A DNA stretch of 40,974 nt from Caldalkalibacillus thermarum (GTDB lineage: Bacteria > Bacillota > Bacilli > Caldalkalibacillales > Caldalkalibacillaceae). Below the pieces are notes generated by a model. It made no database searches. It was not told where the DNA came from and saw only the letters and a list, made by a program, of their open reading frames with translations. Made by a program: the position numbers and the translations under genes. This document shows, one piece after another, positions 9,650 to 17,115 of this stretch. How positions within the stretch are numbered: position 1 is the stretch's first letter; each line of letters begins with the position of its first letter. The stretch spans positions 1 to 40,974 of the forward strand of contig NZ_BMKZ01000030.1 in assembly GCF_014644735.1 (NCBI RefSeq). Reading direction: 5' to 3'.

Positions 9650-10079
9650 AATATTGGTCCATAGTTTAAAAACCGCAGAACAAACACTCCAACTTCAAAG
9701 ACAATTAAACCGCTATGATGTTATCTTATATGATGATTTTGGTATTTATCCCATGTTGGCCATGCTCGGACAGCATTACAATCTGCATGATTTTATCGAG
9801 ACCCACATCGGAGCAGTGATCAATTATGACCGTGAACACGGCACCCAGCTGCTGCCAACATTAAAAACCTATTTGGCCTGCCAGGGTTCCAAACAGGAGA
9901 CGGCACAGCAGCTCTACATCGTCCGCCAGACCCTCTACCACCGCCTCAACAAATTGGAAGAATTGCTGGGCAAGGACTTTATGTCCTTTGAAAGACGCGT
10001 GGCTATTGAATGTGCCTTGTTGGCTTATGAGTTGGGGCTTGTGCAGGGTGAACAAAAAATAGGACTGTTCTCAACGTGA
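9650..10079 (+). pseudogene. PucR-type regulator remnant (C-terminal part only)
   Basis: About 140 residues match the C-terminal end of PucR/CdaR-type regulators. The pattern runs from HSLKTAEQTLQLQRQLNRYDVILYDDFGIYPMLAML through YDREHGTQLLPTLKTYL to the helix-turn-helix TAQQLYIVRQTLYHRLNKLEELLG. Full proteins of the family are about 400-550 residues, so the sensory N-terminal part is gone. The frame opens with no ribosome binding site, beside unrelated sequence upstream of rpiR. It is one of few plus-strand coding remnants here and ends where the truncated PIN gene ends, which marks a rearrangement junction near 10050-10085. Confidence 0.75.
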
Positions 10080-10375
10080 ATCAGGATTAATCCACGATCC
10101 AACCTAGCTTTTCTTCGTATTTCCCCGGCTAACTGACCGATATTTCTGGTAATATCAATGATTTCATCAGCCAAGGCAATATATCCCTCTCTACCTTTTT
10201 TGATCTCTTCATTAATTTTGATTTCGAAATGGGACAATAGTTCCAACTCCACAATGACGGGCATCAAAAATTCTACTTCATCGTTTATAAGTTGATTAAT
10301 ATATTCTACTGCATCTGGATAACCCATTTCATGGGCAGCCCATATATTTGTATCGATGATGACTTTGTTGCTCAA
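10025..10375 (-). pseudogene. PIN-domain (VapC-like) toxin, C-terminally truncated
   Basis: The N-terminus is a clear PIN ribonuclease: VIIDTNIWAA (first acidic residue), then PVIVELELLSH with a conserved acidic position, then ALADEIIDITRNIGQLAGEIRRKARLDRG. The family normally continues into a PDALIAATA-like strand carrying the last catalytic aspartate. Here the frame instead runs antisense through the end of the PucR remnant (LILIHVENSPIFCSPCTSPNS), so the third catalytic region is missing. Translation begins at a TTG two bases after the stop of the 50-residue upstream gene, with GAGG 10 bases before it. It is probably an inactive toxin relic; the coordinates are those of the remaining open frame. 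Confidence 0.7.
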
Positions 10376-10377
10376 AA

Positions 10378-10530
10378 TTATTCGTCCTCACAATCTTCCC
10401 GCCCGGCTATTTTCAATGATTCTTTAATTCCCCCGTTGCTAAAATACTTTGCACTACCTGCTAATTTTGCAGCCAAATCACGTTTTTCTTCTTTGGTAAG
10501 CTTCTTTTTTTGTGATTTCACCTTGTCCAT
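10378..10530 (-). CDS. Small antitoxin-like protein paired with the PIN relic
   Basis: This 50-residue protein is lysine- and glutamate-rich at the start (MDKVKSQKKKLTKEEKRDLA), then runs AAKLAGSAKYFSNGGIKESLKIAGREDCEDE. It has an AAGGGGATGG-like site before the ATG. It ends two bases before the TTG start of the PIN-domain gene, the standard antitoxin-toxin layout. I do not recognise a named DNA-binding fold. The role is inferred from size, charge, the acidic C-terminal tail and position. With the toxin truncated it may have no partner left. Confidence 0.6.
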   Translation of the reverse strand: MDKVKSQKKKLTKEEKRDLAAKLAGSAKYFSNGGIKESLKIAGREDCEDE

Positions 10531-10619
10531 CCCCTTTTTTTCCTCGATAAGGATTCGAACTTCTACATTCTTACCATATAATCCTCTAGCAACTCTATTC
10601 GATTAACAGAGGCTTACGC

Positions 10620-10740
10620 GTGACATACTCCCACCACCTGCGCTGACGCTTAGAGGTGGGGGCTTCTCGGGTAATCCCATCTCATGATGGGAAGTTGACC
10701 GAGCGATCCCCGTGTGCCCCACGGTTCGAGATCCAGTCAG
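10620..10740 (-). ncRNA. Candidate omega RNA (reRNA) at the tnpB 3' end
   Basis: The roughly 120 bases between the tnpB stop codon and the right end fold into several hairpins on the minus strand. They include CCCATCATGAGATGGG and the right-end stem in which CCCACCT pairs with AGGTGGTGGG. In known TnpB systems this region is the guide RNA scaffold, and the bases past the right end serve as guide. If the boundary is near GGAGTATGTCAC, the guide would begin GCGTAAGCCTCTG. The exact boundary is inferred. Confidence 0.5.
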
Positions 10741-11443
10741 GCAGTCCCTAACTGTTTCAGACCTTCCTTTTTGATATTGATGGCGGCGTTGATATCTCTG
10801 TCTGACACAAAACCGCATGCACAGCGAAATAGACGTTCGGAAAGCGATAGAGACACGTTCACCCGGCCACAACATGAACACGTTTTGGATGAGGGGAACC
10901 ATTTGTCGATTTTGATCAGCTTCTTTCCTTGTTCTGCTAACTTGTATTGAAGGAAAGAGGTGAACATGCCCCAACCGTTGTCGTGGACGCTTTGACCGAA
11001 ATGGAGGGCTTGAGCCATCCCTTTCATGTTGAGGTCTTCAATCACCACCGCATCATACCGGTTGGCCAATTGTCGTGCAGCCTGATGCAGAAAATCCTGA
11101 CGTTGGTTGGCGATCTTTTCGTGCAACTTGGCGACTGTCAGCCGCTGTTTGTGCCAACGGTTGGAGCCTTTCCTGCGGCGTGACAGCACCCGTTGGGCTC
11201 GGGCCAGTTTTTCCAAAGCTTGCCGATAATATTGAGGATAATTGGCGCTCTTACCCTCGCTATCGACATACAGCGTATTCATGGAAAAATCGAGCCCAAC
11301 AACGTTTTCTATTTCTTTTGGCACCGGTTGGTGTTCATAAGAGAAGAAGTTGGTGAATGCTTTTTGCAAGTTTAATTGGGCGTTGGCTAAGGCAAGGCTA
11401 TCGACTTCTTTGAGCCACAGAATTTGTAGGCTTTGTTGGCCAT
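10737..11443 (-). pseudogene. tnpB: TnpB RNA-guided nuclease, internally deleted
   Basis: The C-terminal two thirds of an OrfB/TnpB nuclease is intact. It has the RuvC aspartate in VGLDFSMNTLY, the glutamate in VVIEDLNMKGMA, the zinc finger CSCCG...CACG and the last aspartate in SDRDINAAINI. The original start MANKAYKF is present at 11443 but is followed directly by WLKEVDSLALANAQLNLQKAF in another frame. About 50 codons are therefore missing and the frame is broken. The remaining open frame starts at a TTG (11369) lacking the N-terminal domain. The other tnpB copy (14603-14760) keeps exactly the N-terminal stretch missing here. It is probably inactive, although all RuvC residues remain. Confidence 0.8.
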
Positions 11444-11586
11444 ATCCGCATCACCTGCCCACAATACGAACATTTGTTTGATTTTATTTTACCACAATCA
11501 TCATATTGAGGCTACATCAAACCGACATTCATCTCCCACTTTCGCTTCGCTTAGAAGTGGGAGACTTCTGTCGGAGGTAAGTTAAA
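11421..11586 (-). repeat. IS left end, copy A
   Basis: This 166-base stretch is nearly identical to 14738-14900 and in the same orientation. It contains the first codons of tnpB, an AT-rich leader and the left-end palindrome CTCCCACTT...AAGTGGGAG (11533-11563). It differs from copy B by a few substitutions and a short insertion (CGG near 11572). Confidence 0.85.
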
Positions 11587-12787
11587 TGGCTTGCAGGGCT
11601 TGCAACACATCTGCCTTCAGGTCCTCGATATGCTCGATGCCGACTGATAAGCGCACGTAATTGGGCGGAATCCCGGCAGTACGCATTTGCTCCTCGGTCA
11701 TGACGCCTTCCCACATTGCCGCTGTATGTACCACCAGTGAATCGATCCCTCCCAGACTGACAGCATTAGGAATCAGTTTCAATGCAGAGACGAAACGCTG
11801 CGTTTCCTCATACCCACCTTTGATGGCAAAGGCCATTACCGCGCCAAAACCGCGCATCTGGCGCTTCGCCAACTCGTGTTGGGGATGGCTGGGAAGACCT
11901 GGGTAATACACCCGCTCAATCTGCGGCTGTTCTTCGAGAAACTCGGCCAGGGCAAGGGCATTGGCGTTAATGCGTTCAATCCTTAGCGGAAGCGTGCGCA
12001 GACCGCGCAACAGCAACCAGGCATCCATTGGTGAGAGAACGGAACCAATGGAGATATGCGTCTGCCATATACGCTCTGCCAACTCCTCGCTGGTGCAGAT
12101 CACACCCGCTGTCAAATCATGATGTCCGCCTAGATATTTGGTTGCGCTGTGAATGACCACATCAACGCCCAGATCATGGGGACGCTGATTGATCGGCAAC
12201 GCGAAGGTGTTGTCGGCCACAACGATGATGCCACGAGGGCGGGCCAGCTCCACTACGGCGGCCAGATCGGTAATCACCAAAGTTGGATTGGCTGGTGACT
12301 CCACCATGATGAGCTTTGTATTAGGCCGAATCGCTGCTTCAAAGGCTGAGATGTCGGCTTGCTCGACCAATGTCACTTCGACGCCAAAACGAGGCAGCAT
12401 CTCGTCCATGATTTTGGCGGTACTCATATAATGCCTGGTCTGTGCGATCACATGGTCGCCTGCGCTGACCAGCGTAAGAAGGGTGGTGGCAATCGCCCCC
12501 ATTCCGGAACCGGTTACCAGTGCGGTTTCTGTGCCTTCAAGCTCAGCCATTATCTTCTTAACCCGCTCATGTACCGGATTGCCGTAACGGGTGTAATACC
12601 TGGGATGACGGGAAGTTCCCGCCATTTCCGCAAATTGGGCGGAATTTTGGGCACGGAACGTGGCTGAGTAATAAATGGCAGGAGCCACCGTGCCATCATT
12701 GGTCACCCAATCATCGCCATGTACCACCAAGGTTTCGTCCCGGAGTTCATCGAGATTGAACTGCTCATGAGGATCGTGTTTGTTCAT
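11582..12787 (-). CDS. Cys/Met-metabolism PLP-dependent enzyme (cystathionine gamma-lyase/synthase or methionine gamma-lyase family)
   Basis: This 401-residue fold-type I PLP enzyme is of the transsulfuration family. Visible landmarks are YSATFRAQN, the tetramer-interface YTRYGNPVHERVKKIMAELEGTE, the cofactor loop GSGMGAIA, ESPANPTL, VVADNTFALPI with the pyridine-binding aspartate, the Schiff-base lysine in HSATKYLGGHHD, and the closing RLSVGIEHIEDLKADV. These signatures do not separate beta-elimination, gamma-elimination and gamma-replacement. Base composition looks more GC-rich than the flanking toxin-antitoxin genes, which fits a separate origin for this patch. Its stop codon touches the IS left end, and the C-terminus appears complete. 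The start has AGGTGTGAGGGAG upstream. Confidence 0.85.
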   Translation of the reverse strand: MNKHDPHEQFNLDELRDETLVVHGDDWVTNDGTVAPAIYYSATFRAQNSAQFAEMAGTSRHPRYYTRYGNPVHERVKKIMAELEGTETALVTGSGMGAIATTLLTLVSAGDHVIAQTRHYMSTAKIMDEMLPRFGVEVTLVEQADISAFEAAIRPNTKLIMVESPANPTLVITDLAAVVELARPRGIIVVADNTFALPINQRPHDLGVDVVIHSATKYLGGHHDLTAGVICTSEELAERIWQTHISIGSVLSPMDAWLLLRGLRTLPLRIERINANALALAEFLEEQPQIERVYYPGLPSHPQHELAKRQMRGFGAVMAFAIKGGYEETQRFVSALKLIPNAVSLGGIDSLVVHTAAMWEGVMTEEQMRTAGIPPNYVRLSVGIEHIEDLKADVLQALQAI

Positions 12788-12818
12788 ACTCCCTCACACC
12801 TTTTGTTTATATTTTATT

Positions 12819-13391
12819 CTATATCTTCCAACCGCTCACCACTTTGGCTCCCAGGCAGCTCTTAAAATGCTCCACTGCCCAGCGATGGCCTTCCTGGTTG
12901 AAACTTTGCACCGCATCTTCGTGTACCACGATGTTAAATCCTTTGTTATACGCGTTTACAGCGGTATGCAACACACAAATATCCGTGCACACGCCCACTA
13001 AATGAACGGTGTTGATTCCCCGCTCCCTTAATTTAATCTCCAAGTTTGTGCCGGCAAAGGCACTGTAGCGGGTCTTATCCAGCCATAAGATTTGCTGCTG
13101 ATATTGGGGATCATTTTTAATTTTCTTGTAATACGCTCCAAGCGCCCCGTACTGGTCCCGCCCTTTCGTCCCACGGATATTGTGGGGCGGAAACAACTTC
13201 GTTTCCGGATGATAGGGATCCCCTTCATCATGCACATCGACAGCAAAGACGACATAGTCTCCATTCTCCACAAATTGCTTGGTAAGCGCTGTGATGCGTT
13301 CTTCAATGGCCTGCCCCGGCTCCCCGCAAGTGAGCTTCCCGTCGTCAGCCACAAAATCATACGTATAATCGATGATAATCAACGCCTCCAT
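12819..13391 (-). CDS. pncA: Nicotinamidase / pyrazinamidase (isochorismatase fold)
   Basis: This cysteine hydrolase converts nicotinamide to nicotinate for NAD salvage. The triad is visible from the chosen start: Asp8 in LIIIDYTYDFV, Lys106 in WLDKTRYSAF and Cys139 in GVCTDICVLHT. Metal ligands lie in FAVDVHDEG (Asp52, His54). Length (190 residues) and the ending are normal. An ATG three codons earlier also exists, but GGGGAG is only 3-4 bases from it and 8 bases from the chosen ATG, which also matches the family N-terminus. It is co-oriented with the transsulfuration gene, 31 bases apart. Confidence 0.9.
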   Translation of the reverse strand: MEALIIIDYTYDFVADDGKLTCGEPGQAIEERITALTKQFVENGDYVVFAVDVHDEGDPYHPETKLFPPHNIRGTKGRDQYGALGAYYKKIKNDPQYQQQILWLDKTRYSAFAGTNLEIKLRERGINTVHLVGVCTDICVLHTAVNAYNKGFNIVVHEDAVQSFNQEGHRWAVEHFKSCLGAKVVSGWKI

Positions 13392-13431
13392 GGCATTCAC
13401 TCCCCATCAAATACAATTTTAACAGTATCCG

Positions 13432-13826
13432 CTATCGATATTCTTCAGTATGCTGTTTAAACCATTCAATAATATCAGAAAATTCAAGGTTCCCATTGGC
13501 CACAAGGACGATGAATACTTCATTTTCATCATCGGGTATGATCTTATAGCCATTTTTCTTTAAAAAGATGTCGGTAGCAACAAATGCTGTTCGCTTATTT
13601 CCGTTAAAAAAAGGATAGTTTCTTACTAACGATTCGAACAAAGCAGCTGCCTTTTCAAATAAGGTTGGGTAAGCCTCTTGACAAATACGGTCTGTTGGGG
13701 CCGGTAGACTGCTGATTCAAGCAAACCTTGGTCTTTGATTCCTGCTTGCTCACCTTCTCCATACTTCTTCATCACCATAAAATGAATGACTGCCACATCT
13801 CTGGGACTCAAATACCTTGTGGCCAT
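13432..13826 (-). pseudogene. doc: Doc-type (Fic fold) toxin gene with a single-base frameshift
   Basis: Two adjacent frames together make one death-on-curing protein. The first gives MATRYLSPRDVAVIHFMVMKKYGEG...GLLESAVYRPQQTVF. The second gives QEAYPTLFEKAAALFESLVRN, then the Fic-like loop YPFFNGNKRTAFVATDIFLKKNGY. The frames meet near 13683, where one missing base explains the break. The family loop usually reads HxFx(D/N)(G/A)NKR; here tyrosine replaces the first histidine. The start is one base after the stop of the AbrB-like gene, the usual antitoxin-toxin layout. It may be an inactivated toxin or a sequencing error in one base. Confidence 0.8.
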
Positions 13827-13827
13827 G

Positions 13828-14091
13828 TTATCTGTCCTTAAGTCTTTTTAATACCTCATGGTGTTCTTCGAAGGTTTCAGCAAGCATTTCCAACATCTCA
13901 GCATCCACTTGATCTTCCCATTTGACCTTTTTGGTAATCATAATTTGCCCATCCTTAACCTCAAATTCAAGTTCATCCCCACGTTTAATGTTAAAAGCGT
14001 CAGTGATCGCTTTTGGCAAGCCGACACCCAAACTGTTACCCATTTGGGTCACTTTGCGAATCTCTTTTTTACTCATCGCATTCACACCCAT
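13828..14091 (-). CDS. AbrB/SpoVT-type antitoxin of the Doc pair
   Basis: This 87-residue protein has a swapped-hairpin AbrB (MazE/SpoVT-like) DNA-binding domain in the first half: IRKVTQMGNSLGVGLPKAITDAFNIKRGDELEFEV. A lysine/glutamate-rich tail follows (EMLEMLAETFEEHHEVLKRLKD) and probably wraps the toxin. It precedes the Doc gene by one base. The start may instead be the internal ATG of MSKKEIRK at 14076; neither has a strong ribosome binding site. It probably represses its own operon. Confidence 0.8.
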   Translation of the reverse strand: MGVNAMSKKEIRKVTQMGNSLGVGLPKAITDAFNIKRGDELEFEVKDGQIMITKKVKWEDQVDAEMLEMLAETFEEHHEVLKRLKDR

Positions 14092-14196
14092 TCTCTTTTG
14101 ATCTTCTTTTTAGTTTAAAATATGGCAGTTTATACATTCATACAGTATATATGTAATATCATCATAACATGTGCTATGGGAGCATTCAATCAATCC

Positions 14197-14240
14197 CAAA
14201 AAGAACCGCTGGCCAACACCTGCCAACGGGCTGCTCTTTT
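14197..14240 (-). terminator. Possible terminator after the aldehyde dehydrogenase remnant
   Basis: On the minus strand, AAAAGA (14235-14240) pairs with TCTTTT around an imperfect GC-rich stem and is followed by a T-run. It lies 30-70 bases past the stop of the dehydrogenase remnant. The middle of the stem is poorly paired. Confidence 0.4.
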
Positions 14241-14269
14241 AAAAACATACAAACTCCCTTTCTATATCC

Positions 14270-14602
14270 TTAGTCACCAATCTTGACCGCTACGTTTTTT
14301 AACTGGGTATAGTTACGCAAGGCTTCCAAACCTTTTTCCCGGCCAAAGCCGCTTTTTTTGCACCCCCCAAAGGGCATTTCCACGCCCCCGCCGGCACCGT
14401 AATTATTGATAAAAATCTGCCCGGCACGGATTTGCTTGGCCAGCCTGTGGGCTCTGCCTAGGTCCTTGGTCCAGATTCCGGCCACCAACCCATACGGCGT
14501 GCCATTGGCCAATTGAACAGCCTCTGCTTCGTCTTCAAAAGAAAACACCGTCAACACAGGGCCAAATATCTCTTCTTGGGCCAGGCAACTGTCTGGCTCC
14601 AC
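14270..14602 (-). pseudogene. Aldehyde dehydrogenase, 3' fragment only
   Basis: The last ~110 residues of an NAD(P)-dependent aldehyde dehydrogenase remain: EPDSCLAQEEIFGPVLTVFSFEDEAEAVQLAN, then GLVAGIWTKDLGRAHRLA, GQIFINNYGAGGGVEMPFGG and KKSGFGREKGLEAL. The catalytic cysteine and NAD-binding half (family length about 480) are absent. The break lies at about 14600, where sequence becomes the N-terminal part of tnpB in an overlapping frame. IS-associated deletion is the likely cause. The remaining C-terminal motifs resemble betaine or succinate-semialdehyde type enzymes. A GTG at 14602 could start a short product, but nothing suggests function. Confidence 0.85.
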
Positions 14603-14760
14603 GCCACAGCTTCTTTGTCGTCTTTGAACTTTTCATAAATTTGTATGCGTTCCTCAAGCATTTTGTTATAGACGAAACGGACGCAACCGAACGTTTTAGC
14701 GAGCAGTTGTGCTTGTTCTTGTGTTGGGTACAGACGGAATTTGTAGGCTTTGTTGGCCAT
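14603..14760 (-). pseudogene. tnpB: TnpB, N-terminal fragment
   Basis: About 50 residues of the TnpB N-terminus survive: MANKAYKFRLYPTQEQAQLLAKTFGC, then VRFVYNKMLEERIQIYEKFKDDKEAV. The sequence then switches without a gap into the aldehyde dehydrogenase 3' fragment. The start codon at 14760 and the upstream leader match copy A. The RuvC domain, RNA scaffold and right end are all missing. Confidence 0.8.
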
Positions 14761-14900
14761 ATTCACATCACCCGCCCACAATACGAACGTTTGTTTGATT
14801 TTATTTTACCACACTCATCATATTGAGGCTACATCAAACCGACATTCATCTCCCACTTTCGCTTCGCTTAGAAGTGGGAGACTTCTGTAGGTAAGTTAAA
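14738..14900 (-). repeat. IS left end, copy B
   Basis: Same-orientation copy of 11421-11586, including the left-end palindrome CTCCCACTT...AAGTGGGAG at 14850-14880 and the outside bases AGGTAAGTTAAA. With copy A it frames a 3.3-kb direct-repeat unit holding the transsulfuration, nicotinamidase and AbrB/Doc genes. Confidence 0.85.
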
Positions 14901-15057
14901 GTGTGGCCAAAGAATCATTCGCTTTTAATTGACACGAACTTTTCGAGCTTATAGCGTTAGGCGCCCGCCTAAAGTCATGCACCCATCAAACCTTCCCGCA
15001 TAAGATGGTCAGTGTAAAATGATTACTAAATAGAAATAGGGGAGGAATTTGACGAGT

Positions 15058-15345
15058 ATGGAAAATCAATATCAAGGCAGTTATTTAAATGAACGGAATC
15101 ACCCCCAGCAACCTTTTCATCACTTTCCTTTTGCTCATCATTATCCTTATCACCATTACCCTATGCATCATTATCCCATGTGGCACCATTATCCTTGGCA
15201 CCACCATCACTTCTATCCTCATTATCCTTACCCTCATCACATGTATCATCATGTACCCGGGCATGCTTATCACCGAGAATTTCAGGCCAACGAAGGGGAA
15301 CTGTTAGATAGGGAGCAATCCGATGTAGAAGATACTACTAAGTAA
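15058..15345 (+). CDS. His/Tyr/Pro-rich small protein
   Basis: This 95-residue protein has a low-complexity centre made of HHYPxx-type repeats (for example HHYPMHHYPMWHHYPWHHHH). About 22 histidines fall between residues 15 and 75. The tail is acidic (EGELLDREQSDVEDTTK). There is no signal peptide or membrane segment. GGAGG lies 12 bases before the ATG; a TTG at 15049 is only 3 bases from that site and less likely. A strong terminator follows. Possible roles are metal binding or a spore-coat component, since coat proteins in bacilli are often His/Tyr-rich. I recognise no named family. Confidence 0.7.
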   Translation: MENQYQGSYLNERNHPQQPFHHFPFAHHYPYHHYPMHHYPMWHHYPWHHHHFYPHYPYPHHMYHHVPGHAYHREFQANEGELLDREQSDVEDTTK

Positions 15346-15360
15346 GTTTACTTACAACTA

Positions 15361-15397
15361 AAAGGGAATAGTCCCTGTCCGGGGGCTATTCCCTTTT
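15361..15397. terminator. Bidirectional intrinsic terminator
   Basis: AAAGGGAATAG pairs with CTATTCCCTTT, and the GTCCC/GGGGG inner part extends the stem. T-runs follow on the plus strand and A-runs precede. It sits between the convergent His-rich gene and the AGCS symporter gene and can serve both. Confidence 0.8.
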
Positions 15398-15477
15398 GAA
15401 CGTTTATCTGCATATTTGCTGTTATTTGTAACAAATAGGTTAACGTTGACCCAGGCTTAGCTTTCACTCATTTTCCC

Positions 15478-16899
15478 TTATTTTTCTGAACGTTGACGTG
15501 CATTATCCCAGCACTCGGCATGGACCAGCCCTTCAATACGGTCAGCACGGAAGACAGGATCTTTCCCTTCCCGCCGTTGCTCCACATAATCTTGCAAGGC
15601 CGCGAAAGCAAATTTGCCCAACAATGCAATGGCGATCAAGTTAATGATAGCCATCAACCCCATAAACAAATCAGCCATGTCCCATACCAGGGAGAGTTGA
15701 GCTACAGAACCAAAAGCTACCATGCCGATGACCGCCAGACGGTATATGGTCAACCATGTTTTACTAGAGCGGATAAATTCGATATTGGTCTCTCCATAAT
15801 AATAGTTCCCGATCAGGCTGCTGAAGGCAAAGAGCAGAATAGCAATAGCCACAAAACCAGTGGCCCAGTCCCCGACGTGCGTGCTTAAAGCCGCCTGGGT
15901 CAAAGCAATACCATTTATTTCCTGATCTAAGTATATGCCGGACATCAGAATGATAAATGCCGTAGCACTGCAGATGATCAACGTATCCGTGAAAACACTG
16001 AGCGATTGAATCAGTCCCTGCTTGACAGGGTGGCTAACTGCTGCCGCCGCTGCAGCGTTAGGCGCACTCCCCATACCAGCCTCATTGGAGAACAGGCCGC
16101 GCTTGATCCCGTTCATGAGGGCAGCACCCAATCCGCCGCCGACGACTTCCTGCAAGCCAAAAGCGTTGCCGATAATCAACATCAGCACTTCCGGAATCAT
16201 GGTAACATTCTTTATGACCACAAACAGGGCAACGGCCACGTAAAAGATTGCCATCACAGGCACAATCACAGCAGAAACTCGGGCGATGCGCTTAACACCG
16301 CCAAAGATGATAAGGCCCACTACGACAGCAAGGATAAGACCCATTAAGCCCCGGTCAATCCCCCATGCTTCCTCCAGGGCATGGGCAATGGTGTTGGATT
16401 GAACAGAGTTGAACACCAAACCAAAGGTGATGGTAATCAATACAGCAAAGAGAATGCCCATCCAGCGTTGATTTAACCCTTTTTCCATATAATAAGCCGG
16501 ACCGCCCCTGAAACCGTTTCCATCCTTTACCTTATAAATTTGGGCCAGCGTGCTTTCCACAAAGCTAGAAGCTGCCCCGATCAAAGCAATCAGCCACATC
16601 CAAAAGACAGCTCCTGGTCCACCTAGCGAAATGGCTAAAGCCACACCTGCCATATTCCCGGTTCCCACTCTTGAGGCCGTACTGATACAAAATGCCTGGA
16701 AAGAAGAAACGGCCTTTTTCTGAGTAGGATCAGGTGTGACCCCTTCCTTTAGAAGGCGAAACATCTCCCCAAACAGTGTAAATTGGACGAATCTGGTCTT
16801 GAAGGTAAAATAGGCACCCAAACCAATTAGCATGACAATCAGAATTTTTGACCAAAGGAGATTATTTCCCCAATTGATGATAGATTCTAAGATGCTCAT
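15478..16899 (-). CDS. AGCS-family sodium:alanine/amino acid symporter
   Basis: This 473-residue membrane transporter imports alanine or glycine with sodium. Family landmarks are MLIGLGAYFTFKTRFVQF near the N-terminus, the conserved RVGTGNMAGVALAISLGGPGAVFWMW, GPAYYMEKGL, the GLFSNEAGMGSAPNAAAAA segment, and about ten further hydrophobic helices. An upstream in-frame ATG would add MKQSRRNE. AAGGAGGAATGAG directly before MSILES makes 16899 the likely start. It stands alone between the terminator at 15361-15397 and the mannitol operon. No linked regulator is visible. Confidence 0.9.
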   Translation of the reverse strand: MSILESIINWGNNLLWSKILIVMLIGLGAYFTFKTRFVQFTLFGEMFRLLKEGVTPDPTQKKAVSSFQAFCISTASRVGTGNMAGVALAISLGGPGAVFWMWLIALIGAASSFVESTLAQIYKVKDGNGFRGGPAYYMEKGLNQRWMGILFAVLITITFGLVFNSVQSNTIAHALEEAWGIDRGLMGLILAVVVGLIIFGGVKRIARVSAVIVPVMAIFYVAVALFVVIKNVTMIPEVLMLIIGNAFGLQEVVGGGLGAALMNGIKRGLFSNEAGMGSAPNAAAAAAVSHPVKQGLIQSLSVFTDTLIICSATAFIILMSGIYLDQEINGIALTQAALSTHVGDWATGFVAIAILLFAFSSLIGNYYYGETNIEFIRSSKTWLTIYRLAVIGMVAFGSVAQLSLVWDMADLFMGLMAIINLIAIALLGKFAFAALQDYVEQRREGKDPVFRADRIEGLVHAECWDNARQRSEK

Positions 16900-17020
16900 C
16901 TCATTCCTCCTTGATTGCTTCATCTCCCCGATGATTATACTGTAGACGTAAACATCTGTCTATCAGTTAATCATATCTTTTGTTGGAGGTTAACAAGAAA
17001 ATACTAGCAATATATAAATA

Positions 17021-17041
17021 AAAGAGAAAAACCCTCTCTTT
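17021..17041 (-). terminator. Terminator of the mannitol operon
   Basis: On the minus strand AAAGAG pairs with CTCTTT around an AGGGTTTTT loop and is followed by TATTTAT. It is 75-95 bases beyond the mtlD stop. The stem is short (6-7 bp), so efficiency may be modest. Confidence 0.5.
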
Positions 17042-17115
17042 AGTTACAAGAGAAGGTACATTAATCGTTATTTACCAACGGTAACTTAATTGTATACCAA
17101 AGGGAGGAACTTCTT

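Larger units (their letters stand above)
10615..11586 (-). mobile_element. IS200/IS605-type element remnant (tnpB only, no tnpA)
   Basis: The element runs from the right-end hairpin (about 10629-10662) to the left-end hairpin (11533-11563) and is read leftward. It carries only a tnpB-like gene. No Y1 transposase tnpA is present, so it could not move alone. Subterminal imperfect palindromes instead of terminal inverted repeats are characteristic of the family. The left end abuts the stop codon of the transsulfuration gene, with TTTAA just outside it. The same TTTAA lies outside the second left end near 14900 and may be the target/TAM motif. Confidence 0.75.

Noticed and set aside
9423-9662. 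80-codon upstream extension of the RpiR frame
   Set aside because: It has no family similarity and a GTG with a ribosome site at 9422 gives the standard length; the extension is probably untranslated leader.
10545-10612. tRNA-like T-loop (AAGTTCGAATCCTT on the minus strand) upstream of the antitoxin gene
   Set aside because: Only three stem pairs form and no acceptor, D or anticodon arms can be traced, so it is not a tRNA gene and too weak to call a remnant.
10603-10974. 123-codon open frame on the minus strand overlapping tnpB
   Set aside because: It lies in another frame over the TnpB zinc finger and RNA scaffold and has no family features.
15085-15273. Minus-strand frame opposite the His-rich gene (Met/Ile/Val-rich)
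   Set aside because: It is the complement of the CAY/CCN-rich repeats, with no ribosome binding site.
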